From Lycocorax pyrrhopterus obiensis (Eukaryota > Chordata > Aves > Passeriformes > Paradisaeidae): DNA of 64,000 bases. Made by a program: the position numbers and the translations under genes. The DNA is taken from the NCBI GenBank assembly GCA_014706295.1, contig JACSVZ010000022.1, forward strand, positions 8,326,830 to 8,390,829, given 5' to 3'. The notes under the pieces are model-generated. The model had not been told where the DNA came from and made no database searches. It was given only the letters and a program-made list of their open reading frames with translations. This document shows, piece after piece, positions 24,301-53,428 of the stretch (position 1 is its first letter; each line of letters starts with the position of its first letter).

Positions 24301-26373
24301 CCCTGGGAGCACAGCATCCCATCCTTTCCCTAGCTGGCTGCTACCTTTGTGTCACCACCAAAGCTCTGCTGGTCACTTGCCTGTGTCCCTGCTCTGGGGC
24401 CATCAGGAGGACACTGGGAAGAACCTGCCCACCCACTGCAGGAGGCAGTGCAAAGGGTAGTGATAACTTTATTCTCCTCTGCAACAGAGACAGGACCTCA
24501 AGCTCAAATATCCCACATTTCCAGGCTTCTCCATGCTGATGGTTTCAGCCCCATCCTGGTGATGCCCTGCTATTCCCAAGCTGACAAGCCTCGCCCCCAG
24601 TGATACAGCAGCACCTTGGACACAGAGCCCAAGCTGAACCATTGCTGTTCACCTTCCTTGCTTGCCAAGCAGGGCTTTCTAAAAGGCTTTCAAAGACAGA
24701 TGTGCCAGAGGGTCTTACCCTTGGAGATTCCATTACTTAGAAGTGCTGTAGGGGTAGGGAATATCTCCTACCACTCCTTGTCTCTGGCAGTGTGGAGGAC
24801 AGAGGGAATCCTGGAGCTGCTCAGCAGTGATACCCACAGCCCTGGCAGGAACTCAGTGCTCTGCTGTGTCTTGGCAGCTGCTGTTCCCAGAGTTTCAGTG
24901 GATCCAGCACAAACTCCAGCATTACCTCCTGGAGGGCTTTCCAGCTCCAAAACCTCTGGATTTCCAGCGCATCTAGAGAGTGGTTTGCTGGGACGAGTTT
25001 CCAATAGCGCCGTTCCTGCCACTGCTCCCATGGGGTGTGGAGGGAAGGTGGGCAAATCTTCCCCACACCAGGGGCACAACCTTGGGCTGCTTGCACATCC
25101 CCAGAGGAGACAACACCAGGAGTTGTGGATGTTCCCTGCTGCAGAGGGAATCCAGCCAAGGAGCCCAGATCTGACATCATCCCAGGAAACAGGAGGGTTT
25201 CAACATGTTCAATGGGAATGATGCAAACAAATCCATCTGTAGGAGCCTTTCATGAGTTCCCATCCCACTCCCAGCTCCCACCCATCCTCCTGTCCAGGGC
25301 TGGGCAGTGCTGGGATACAGGTTTCATCACTGGGGTGGCACAGAGCAGGAGGAGGTCAATAAATCCCTTTGCCAACAGGAGATGATGCTGGAGGAGCTCA
25401 CACAGGGGCTGTGTCCCAGGAATGCTGTCAGGATGGCATGGAATGCTGGAGGCACTGCCAGCCCCAGCCCTGCCAGCTGCCTGCTCCTGGTGGGACTGGG
25501 CTAACTGGGAGAGCCCTGCAGCAGGCCATGCTCCCAGGGGATGGGATGGGTTTGGGTCCAGGCAACCTGGCAGGAGGTCTTGGTGGAGCACAGAGTAGGA
25601 AGAGGAGGGGAGGACGAATGGCTCTGCAGAGAAATCCGTATCAACAATTTAAAAAGACCTAAAAACAAAAGTCTCCCAGCTGGGATTCATCAGGGAGAGC
25701 TTTCCAGGAGTAGTAATAAGGAAAGCAGACTCCTGCCAGCACAATACCTTCGTGCTGGCTGGGTGAGGTGTGGTCCTGGGAAGGCAGGTTGGGCAGCTGA
25801 TCAGCTGAGTAGGGACCAGGGGTGCGTCTTCAGTGAGGCAGGAGCTGCCAGGCACAGAGGGTCTTGGAGAAGAGAGTCTTGGAAAGCCCTTTGCAGGCAC
25901 TTGGAGCAGGGGCTGTTTCCCTGCAGACAGCCCCTCCACCCAAAGCTGGGCTGGGGGCTGGGGAGCAGGCTCCTGTTGCTTCGCAGGACTGGTGGTATTA
26001 AGCCTAAAAAGGGAATTGTTGGAGTCTTTACCAAAGAAGGAAGGCCGGCTGCGCTGCTGGCAGGCAGAGCTGGGGGGAGGGATGCCACAGCCCAGCCCAC
26101 AGGTCTCGGGGCTCACTCCCCTGCTTGTCCTGGGCTCCCCTTGAATGCACAGGGGTCAGATCCAGCCCCAAGGTGCTGCAGAAGCTGGTGCTGTGCAGGG
26201 AAGGAGCTGCTTGGATCCCGGGCATTGTGTGCAGCAGGTGTTGGGAGGCAGTGGGGGATGAGACCTGCACTTCCCTCTGTAAATTCACCCCATTCTTTCC
26301 CTGCCTGCATGAATTTAAACAAGGCTCCCATGGGGGGAGAAGGAGTTCAGCTTCTTCCCAGTCCCCCTCTATG
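21303..26373. other. Non-coding flank, no gene recognised
   Basis: GC-rich, with a poly-G run near 22,710-22,719 and a CpG cluster at 23,270-23,480. A 400-codon open frame begins at 25,541 on the + strand; it runs through the heptamer repeat and resembles no known protein. Frames on the opposite strand are also open over parts of it, so it is not listed as a gene. Confidence 0.5.
23270..23480. promoter_or_regulatory. CpG-dense segment, possible CpG island
   Basis: About two dozen CG dinucleotides fall within roughly 210 bases, far above the surrounding sequence. No recognisable first exon, TATA box or conserved start codon is attached. It could be an orphan island, a distal promoter or an enhancer. 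Confidence 0.35.
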
Positions 26374-26478
26374 CTCCACCTTCCACCCTCCATCCTCCAC
26401 CCTCCATCCTTCACCTTCCACCTTCCATCCTCCATCTTCTACCCTCCACATTCCACCCACCATTCTCCGTTCTCCATC
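26374..26478. repeat. Heptamer tandem repeat, consensus YTCCAYC, about 15 copies
   Basis: From 26,374 the sequence divides cleanly into 7-base units: CTCCACC, TTCCACC, CTCCATC, CTCCACC, CTCCATC and so on to 26,478, with one to three changes per unit in the later copies. It is pyrimidine-rich on the + strand. Because 7 is not a multiple of 3, its translation has a 7-residue period, which gives repetitive spurious peptides on both strands. Confidence 0.9.
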
Positions 26479-28559
26479 CTTCTCTCTTCCTGCTCTCTCC
26501 TCCAAGCCCCCCAGCACCAGGTGGAACAGCAGAGGAGAGCTCTGCCCTGGGTGTGCAGAGACTTTGCACTGCTCTGCACCCCATGGAGGGGCCCTGGCCC
26601 TTCTCCCCAAGTTGGCAGATGTATTCCACACCTCCCCATCCCTCTGTCCTTGTTACCATCACCAACCAACTGAAGCTCAAGCAGAGACAGGCAAGACACC
26701 CTGTGGCTGCAGGGCTGTGCCAGAGGAGCAAATCCTGCCCTGATCAGTGAGTGCTGCTGTGTCCAAAGGTCCGAGCAAGGACCAGCCAGAGGATCTGGGG
26801 GTGACACTCCCAAGCTATTTTATGATGAGGAATTGCAGCTCTTGATGGGCTGCAGGTCAAATTCACAGTTATTAGAACTTAGTAAATGTGGTTTTAACAA
26901 CCATCTGGCTCTCCTTTTATATGCAATAACCATCCCATTACATCGAAATAAAATCCACATTTAAGGCTCTTAATTGCACAAGTGGTCTTTAGCTTTTTTC
27001 TCTCATCTCAAAAAAAATAAAAGGAAATGTCCCATTTCCATCTGTCATAGCAGAAGAATTTGGCTGAGAGTCTCCAGCCTCCTGTTGAGGCTGGGCTGGT
27101 GGGTGGGGGGTGTTTCAGCCCTGGAAGAAGGCACTGGAGCCATCCAGGCTCCCCATGGCCCCTGAGGATCCTTCCCCCAGGGCAGTGGCAGGGTCAGCCA
27201 CCCTGCAGCCTCTTGGAGGGGTCCCAGCAGCCCTGGGGATTGTGTGGCCATTTCCTGATACAGACTAGAATAGGGTGAGGTCAAAGACTGACCTGATAGC
27301 TTGAACAGAAGAGAAATGCCATCTCACAGAGGATTTTGTGTTCATTTCAGTTTGCCTTTGCTCCAGTTCTGGGCAAATCACCTTCCTCTCAGCCCAGTTT
27401 CTCACCAGGAAGGGCAATGGAATGGGAAATGCCACCTCAGATGGCCAAAATGTGTCATTTGGTTACTGCAAAATGTGAGGTGATGCAAATCCAACCTGGC
27501 AAAGCGAAAGCCTTTTCCCAGACAGAACAGTAAAATCAGGCACACTGATGCAGGACATTTTCTTCCTTCCCCCAGGAAAGCTACAGCGACAGGATTTTGC
27601 ACTTCAGAGGAGCTACATCTCCCAAGGGAGAAGGCGTAAGGAGTAACCCAGTGCAAGGGAGCATCCTCAGCATGGCAGATGCTCAAAGCTGTGAGCATCT
27701 CCTGTTGTCTCAAACATGCTCAGGCTCAATAATTGGGGGATTTAGGTGATACTGGTGGTTCAGCACTGTGGAAACCAACCTGTGGGCAGCATGTCTTGGC
27801 TGGGGTTTATAAACTACCAGGGAGCCCTTCCAGAGCTGACATCTCATCACCACTCTGGCACAGAGGGAGAAGCAGGGGCAGAGCAGGGCAGGCTGATTTC
27901 TCAGCAGTGGCTTTTCCACATTAAGCAGCTCCATGGCTCCTTGCTTTCCTCCAGCAAGGCCAAGAGCCCTGCCCACGTCACACCAAGTGATCCCAACACA
28001 AGGGCGAGCAGGGAGGGGTGTTCAAGTGGGAGCTGCACCGGCTGCAGGGGATCTTTCCCAGAAAGCAAAAAGCACAAGTTCCCAGTGCCCTCTGCAGGAG
28101 GAAGCACAGCCCTTTTCCCCAAATTTTGGGGCTTTGCAAGAGGACAGTGAGCAGTGGGATGGGTGTCTGTCACCCATGGTGTGCTGTGTCCCCTGTGGGG
28201 ACAGGGACACAGAGGCCCCTCTGCCCATCCCCAGGGCCTCGTAGGGAAAAAGCCATTTTGCACTTTGACTTGTTCATCACTTCACTGGAGGAACTCAGGG
28301 ACCCTGATGGCGTGGCCATGGCCATTCCCAAGAGTCACCCGAAATAATCACCGCTATTTATTCCCACAGGAAACCCAGCTTGGTTAACCGAGAGGTTTGG
28401 GTTTTGCACAGCAGAGCTGGGGCTTAACATTACACTTGCTTTTTTGTCTCTTTTTATTTGGTACTTAAGGAAAAACAAGGGCGAAGAAATGAACAGATGG
28501 AAAACAACACCCAGCACTGCATGGGCTGTGGCACAGGATTGTTGTCCAGTGTGCAGCAC
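26479..28559. other. Non-coding flank, no gene recognised
   Basis: Ordinary single-copy-looking sequence with short open frames on both strands and no coherent exons. I see no repeat I can name. Confidence 0.5.
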
Positions 28560-28975
28560 CAATTCACACGCCAAGGAGAGGTATTTATATTTTTTTTTCT
28601 AATTTGCATGAAGTAGGGAGCTGGGTGATAACCCACAGACGGCTGGCTCCCCAATCATCAAGACTTTACACTATTTATACATTTTAACAAAGGTATTAGC
28701 ATTCATTGATCGCAAATTACAGAACTTTTTTGTTAATTAGTACTCAATCCCCTATTTGCTAGTTATATCTCTTGTGTCTCATGCCGATTTGTCCACAGGC
28801 AGAGTTCTTCCCTCCATTTGAGTCTGGGGTCCGTTTGGAGTAGGCGGTCAATGTGTCAGCGGTTGTGATCTCCCACTTCCAAAATTACCTTTTCCTGTTA
28901 TTGTTCAGTTCTCTGACTTCATTCCTGGTGGCTCTCGGCCAGACAGCCCATTCCTGTTTTCCTTAAAACAAAATG
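28560..28975. mobile_element. Possible solitary LTR fragment of an endogenous retrovirus
   Basis: An AT-rich block with 'gtattagcattcattgatcg', 'tgttaattagtactcaatcc', 'gctagttatatctcttgtg' and 'gccgatttgtccac' resembles the U3/R parts of songbird endogenous retrovirus LTRs. No viral coding sequence is attached. I cannot define terminal TG/CA ends or a target duplication, so both boundaries and orientation are uncertain. Confidence 0.35.
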
Positions 28976-28978
28976 CTA

Positions 28979-29235
28979 GAATCATAGAGTTAGAATAGAA
29001 TATAGATTAGAATATTGTGAGTTGGAAGTGACCCATCAGGACCAAGGAGTCCAACTCCTGGCCCTGCACAGGTCACCCCAACAATCCCACCCTGTGCCTG
29101 AGAGCATTGTCCAAACACTCCCAGAGCTCTGGCAGCCTTGGGGCCGTGACCATTCCCTGAGGAGTCTGTTCAGCGCCCGACCACCCTCTGGGTGAAGAAC
29201 CTTTTCCTGATATCCAGCCTAAATCTCAACCGATT
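28979..29235 (-). mobile_element. CR1 LINE, 3' end fragment
   Basis: The + strand reads, in order, 'aatcatagagttagaat', 'gagttggaagtgacccatca', 'gagtccaactcctggccctg', 'ctgtgcctgagagcattgtc' and 'ctctgggtgaagaacctttt'. This is the reverse complement of a CR1 3' tail. It lies about 700 bases upstream of the RPN2 start codon and marks the left limit of the CpG-rich promoter block. Confidence 0.92.
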
Positions 29236-29389
29236 CAGCACAGCAGCCAAGCCAACGAAGTTCAAAACGCAGCTGCTTAATCATATCATATGCACAATCA
29301 CCTTGAGTATCAAATCAGCCACTGATCAACAACTGAAAAATCCACACGTTTGACTCAAACCCCCCCCCCCCCTTCAGATTTCGAGGGGC

Positions 29390-29515
29390 TCGGTGTCGGT
29401 GTGACACAGCAGGCAGGGCACGGCAGAGCACGGCACGGCGTCAGACAGCGTGACACGGTGTGACACAGCACGGCACGGCGTGGCACGGCTCTGCACGGCT
29501 GCACGCGGCGTGAAA
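29390..29515. repeat. Degenerate GC-rich minisatellite (GGCACGGCGT/GTGACAC-type units)
   Basis: Repeated words gcacggc, acggcgt and gtgacac(a/g) recur at roughly 10-base spacing without a perfect register. A run of 13 C residues at 29,360-29,372 precedes it. It is contiguous with the exact 10-bp repeat that follows, and together they form a tandem-repeat zone just upstream of the RPN2 promoter. Confidence 0.7.
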
Positions 29516-29530
29516 ATACTGTGGAGCGAC

Positions 29531-29580
29531 ATAACGCGACATAACGCGACATAACGCGACATAACGCGACATAACGCGAC
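29531..29580. repeat. Exact 10-bp tandem repeat, (ATAACGCGAC) x5
   Basis: Five identical copies of ATAACGCGAC lie head to tail, preceded by a partial unit (GAGCGAC) and followed by AC. Each unit carries two CG dinucleotides. Perfect identity implies recent expansion or strong homogenisation. The array ends 54 bases before the CCAAT box at 29,634. Confidence 0.98.
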
Positions 29581-29958
29581 ACGGCCACAGCCGCCGGGCG
29601 CCTTCCCGCCGCGGCCCCTTTAAGGCGCCCTGGCCAATCAGCGCAGCCCACATCCCCGGCAGGGGCCGCCCCTGATGCCCGCCGGGAGGCCCGTACCACT
29701 CCCGCCATCCGGGGGAGTCGCTTCTGTCCTCGGCCTGGCGGCCCCACCACAGCCAGCCTCCCGTCCGCTCCCTTTCCAGCCCCGCTGGCTTTCCCCTCTG
29801 TCACAGTTTTTCGGTTGTCGTGGAGGGCAGCAGTGGGGCTGAAAGACTCTCACATAATACGCCGTCCCTCTCACCCCCCCCGAGGCGTGATGGCGCGTGC
29901 CGGGGCGGGGCGGGGCGCGGGGCGGAAGCGGCGCCGTGGCGCGGGAGGGGGCGGCATC

Positions 29959-48938
<18,980 letters not shown>

Positions 48939-49300
48939 TACCAGAAGAATGAAAGAAATGTGGAAAACAAAGCAAATGCCTTCAGATCAGAAGCAAATAA
49001 GTAACTGCAAGGCCAGAAGAAGGAAGGCAGAAGAAGATTCTTTTTTATATATTAAGTCAAAAGGGTGCCAGTTTAAACTTTTCTAAAAATCTTTTATTTT
49101 CATCATTTTGTTCATGCTACTGCAGTGTTTTTCATATGAATCTGGAAAATCTTTTCTTCCCTGGATCCTCCCCCCTTCTCCCAGGACATTTGAATTTCAT
49201 TTCGAGAAAAAGGAAGAAGAAAATACAAATCTGCTTTTCCCCAGATGCCCTTTCCTCATCCTAAAGATCTGTGAATAAAGAGGAAAGAATGGTCCCGAGT
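48939..49300 (+). other. RPN2 3' untranslated region
   Basis: About 360 bases, purine-rich at the start (AGAAG words around 49,010-49,040). It runs to the poly(A) signal at 49,274. The end is inferred from the signal and a GT-rich stretch starting at about 49,301. Confidence 0.75.
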
Positions 49301-49314
49301 GTTGTGTTTTGGCT
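49274..49314 (+). terminator. RPN2 poly(A) signal and downstream element
   Basis: AATAAA at 49,274-49,279 is followed 20-25 bases later by the GT-rich sequence 'gtgttgtgttttgg' (49,301-49,314), the normal arrangement of a cleavage site. It is the first canonical hexamer after the RPN2 stop codon. Confidence 0.85.
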
Positions 49315-52300
49315 GTCTCAGAGGCGGTGACTGGAAGCTGGGCTCACATGAGAATGAGAAGAGCTTTTTCTGGTGGGTAGTTTTGTGTGTGAGTCATTGC
49401 TGAGAGTGAAGCTTCCTGTTCTTTCATGTCCTTTCCCAGGGGGCCGTGTTTATTGAGGGGACTTCCCTCCCGCCTGTCCCTTGGGTGAGGCTGTGGCTGC
49501 CTTTCTCCACTAAGGGCTCTTCTCTCCCACTCCAGGCTGTGCCCAGCTGCTCTGGGCCCTCGGGGTCAGGCCCTTGTGGGGAGCCAGCTGTGGTGCTGGT
49601 GTGCCTGGCAGTGTCTGACCCAGCAGGTTTGGGGGTCCTGTGGGGAATTCACTCTCTTTCCAGCCTCTGGAAGTAACCTTGTCACTCCAAATACGAGTTT
49701 GAGGGAGGTTGTTCCCTCTGGTGTTCTATGAAACCAAAAGCCAGGATTCTGCTGGTTGTCATGTGGCCATGTTTGAGTTACTCAAGCTTTAATTGCCCAC
49801 CTATTTACTCCCTTCAGGACCACCAAGCAGTGCTGAGGCAGCAGATTTGGGTTACTGAAGGACTCACAGATAGTAATAACCAAAGGCCTGAATCTCCTCC
49901 TGATGAGCAACTTCCACATGGAAAACTTAACAGTTGCTCCTTCCCCTGCATCCATGTTCATCCCGTGTCAGGAGTAGTTGCTTTAAAGGCCTTTTGGCAA
50001 AGGAACCTTATCAAATGTCTTCTGGAAATCCAGGAAAATTACATCAGCAAGCAAGCATGTGGATAAAGGGTGCGGAGCTGAATCCTCCAAAGCATTTCAC
50101 GTGTGTGAGACGTGACCTCACTTTATTAAATCCACCTTGTCTCTTCCCCATGCTGTTGCTCACACTTAGCTCACTGTTCCTGCTCTGTGTAGCAGTTCCT
50201 ACCTGCTCGTTCAGTGTAAGTATTATGATGGACCCACAGAGTTTTCATTAACTTCTTTGACCTCCTCTGCACTCCTTCAAACACCGGATCTCAGGCTGCG
50301 TTCAAGTCCTCTGGGACTACAGGAGTTTTAGGCAAGAAATAACTAAGCTACTATTCATAGTCATTTACCCTGGAATTTTTTTTTAGCCTCGTATTTTGTT
50401 ACTGCTCGCTTCACAGCTTTGTTTTGTAGCTAATTCTTTCTGCTGATGCTTCACGCTAGGACAGAACTTTCCCTGTGCCTGTAGAGCTGCAGCATGTTAC
50501 CCAAGGGGAGCACAGAGGCAAAAGGAAAACCATGGAGTGCCCCTGTGATGTATCTTCTCTAAGCTGTGTGTGTTGCTACTGATTTTTCTACTTCCTTGGG
50601 TGTGCATTAGGAAAGGTTGTTTTTATTATTTTGGTCTTTTATTCCCCAGATTTTTCTGATTTGCTTCATTTGTTTTTATATTTAATGTTGCAGAGTTTGA
50701 GCATTTGTTTCCTCATTTTGAAGTCTCTTTTATTTCAAATAGCTGCACTCACCCAGCCATTTAATCACACAGATTTAATCACCCAAACACTTTCTGAAAT
50801 GTTTTTGATAGGTCTTTGATTTTATTGGGGGTATCCAATCCAGTGTTTGCATATGCCTTTTATGCCACTTAACAGAGTTTAAATTTTTTTTTGCTACCAT
50901 CTTAACTTGCTACTTTAGGAAGCTGCTTCATTTTTTGTAATTCCTTTCCTTGAAGTGAGTAAGTCCTAATGGCTTTGAGTGTGTTGTTACAGAACAGGTT
51001 TACAAACCCATTTTGAACCAGGCTACTCAGGTGATTCTTCTTTTGTGTGTTTCTGAAGCATGAGGAGGGCTGATGTCTCTGACAGCTGCCTGCCCATGGA
51101 AGGGTAGCAGTTATCCATTAGTGCTCTTGCTGCTGTCACAGCTTCACTGATCTCCCTCAACACCCTCTCGATGTTTCCCATCCTGCTGGGTGCTTTGTAA
51201 TACTTCTGTAGTGCTGGAGTTGTAAAACCCAAACAGGGAGGCTGTGACAGGTAGGGATTTGGTGCAAGTATGAACTAATTTCCATGCACACTGGAGCCTC
51301 CTGTCCTAAAACATGTTGCCTGAGGAAAAATGAGATGGTAACTACTACAGACTATCAAGGAGTTGTTGGAGTGCAAGGAGGGAAGACTTCAGAGGCCTTA
51401 ACATATATTTATCATTGTATTTCCAAGGTACTGGAGCTGGTGCCTTCATTAGCCCAGTTTTGATTCATCCTTGGTGCTCTTGACCACTGTCTTTGAGGAG
51501 CATCTTCCATTCTGGGCCCGTAATCAAGAAACTGAGGTCTCAACAAAAGAGCCATCTTGACCTGCTGTTGGACAGGTTTATTTAGAACCACTCCTATTTC
51601 CTGCTGCTGATGGGAGAGCAGACCCCATCCTGGTGTTTATTTACATTTCTGAAGACATAATTATTACACAAACAATAGGGAGATTGAGGTGAGAGGGACG
51701 AAGTAGCTGTATGAGCTCACCGGGCTAATAATTTACTCCTTTTAAAACATTTACAATTTTAACTGTAGCCACGGTGGAGTTCAGAGCCACAGGATGGCAC
51801 TCAACAGGATGTTGAGTTGAAACAGTGACAGCCCAATCTGATGCACAGGGATCTCCTTTAGCTCTGGCAGAGCTGTAGCTTCGGTCGGAACTCCTCAAGG
51901 CTGAGCAGTAACCGTAGCTGAGCTTTTTAGAGTTCATTCTGCTGCCAGGGCTCTGTGTCAGGGAGCCAGGCAGCAGCAGCCCAGGGCACTATTTCCAATG
52001 AATGGGAGACATGTGGATTCATGTCTCACCTCACCCTGATCCTTGCTGTGTGTGGTTGTGCCATCAGCATCAATTTAGAGGACGCTGTAATCAATTTACT
52101 AAGTTGCCTAAAGGTGCCTTTTGGTGGGCTCATATTTATTAATCAGGGCCTCAAACAGAATGATGACTTGGCAGAAATTTTGCTACACTTTGTGATTTGA
52201 AACCTTAATTAGTAGACAGAATGTCCCCAGGATTACAAGTGTTTTAGTCTCTGTGTAAAGCAGCCTGAGGTTAAACCACAGCAGTGTTTTTTTTCTGGTT

Positions 52301-53364
52301 CAGTACAGAGCAGTATTTCAAGAGGGGAGTTAAATTGTAAAGACTGGAGTAAATTAAGTAGGTGCATCAGCACTGCATTCCTCTGATCAGATCTGAGGAG
52401 TGTATGCATCAGTTTCCAGCTGCTCACATCTGGGAGTGTCTTCACTGCTGTGAAGGGCTCACTGTACAGTTTGGTCCACGAGCTCTGAATTATTCTAGAC
52501 AGAAAGAGGAGGAAAAGAGTATTACTTATGAAGAGAAAACTTCATAAGCACACATAAAAATTTTTTCATCCTTTGGAGGCTTTTCCTGACTGACCTTATT
52601 TGTGGAAAGGTAACCAAGTCAAGCATGGCAAGAGAGATGCTGGAATGCCATGCTCTCCCGGCTGAGTCCGTAGGGGTGATTTGTGGAGAGTTCTGATCTT
52701 CCCCCTCTTCCCCAGCCCCTCTTTTGTTCAGTGTGCACACTGATCTCTCCACACCCCTTTATATTGTGCTGGCAGGATTGGACAGGCTTAATTCTGTGGG
52801 ACAGGGCAGTAAGATGAGGTTGCTTCACACAGGATGACTGGTCATTGTACAAGTGAAGGTATTCCCAAGGATGGATGCCTTGCTGGCTCTTAGCCCCCCA
52901 GGGCTGGCAAGATTTAGAGCATAATTCAAGTTCCAGCTGACTTTTCAGGAGTGAGGGATACAGAAAACAGTAAAACTTCCTCTGCTGTCCAGGGAAAACC
53001 TGATGTGTCCAAGGGACCTAGAGGCAGGTTCTGCTGCTGGAGGAAGACTTTTGTCTGCCTTTAGCCTGGTGTAGACACTCAGGCACTCTATTTCATATAG
53101 CTTTGCAAGGCTGCTTTGGGTTGCTGCAAGCCTTTTTCCAGGCATCCACATGCAGCTTCACAGCACTTGTGGTCTGTCTGTTCAAGCTAACAGGGTTTTA
53201 GGTACTTGGAAATAACAATTTGGGAGATTTTTCCCCCTTAAATTGCAGCAAACACCTTTTTCATGGACAGCAGTGGGAGCAGTGCAGCAGCAGTGAGTTA
53301 TGTACAGGATTGAGCAGGGAATGGTACTCACCAGAGCGTGGGGAGATGGAAAAGGGAGAAGTAT
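49315..53364. other. RPN2-GHRH intergenic region with possible old LINE
   Basis: This convergent gap holds the GHRH 3' UTR at its right end. No canonical AATAAA is seen on the - strand just below the GHRH stop; the nearest I find is about 52,135-52,140, with an AATATA variant at about 52,754-52,759. The section from about 49,930 to 50,760 ('ggcaaaggaaccttatcaaa', 'tgtcttctggaaatccagg', 'tgacctcactttattaaatc') resembles an ancient CR1/L3-type element on the - strand. A 69-codon - strand open frame at 51,232-51,023 is discussed under findings. Confidence 0.5.
49930..50760 (-). mobile_element. Possible ancient CR1/L3-type LINE fragment
   Basis: The wording 'caaatgtcttctggaaatcc' followed by 'cactttattaaatccacctt' and later T-rich 'attattttggtcttttattc' is reminiscent of the reverse complement of the reverse-transcriptase end and 3' part of old amniote CR1/L3 LINEs. 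It is heavily diverged and no frame survives. Assignment rests on recalled wording, and the boundaries are approximate. Confidence 0.3.
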
Positions 53365-53428
53365 TTACATGAGCTTAGCCAGGGTGCTGGGAAAGCCTTC
53401 TAACCGACTGCTGTTGATGTCCTGAGGC
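53365..53428 (-). CDS. GHRH: GHRH last coding exon
   Basis: Acceptor 'tccttgatag' on the - strand; the leading G completes Arg152. Encodes PQDINSSRLEGFPSTLAKLM and stops at TAA (53,367-53,365). Chosen because it is the first downstream acceptor that keeps phase and gives a sensible end. Homology support is weaker than for the other exons. Confidence 0.7.

Noticed and set aside
29355..29804. 149-residue - strand frame reading away from the RPN2 promoter
   Set aside because: Much of it is the translated 10-bp repeat (RYVALCRVMS-type periods) and the neighbouring minisatellite. No sign of a conserved first exon.
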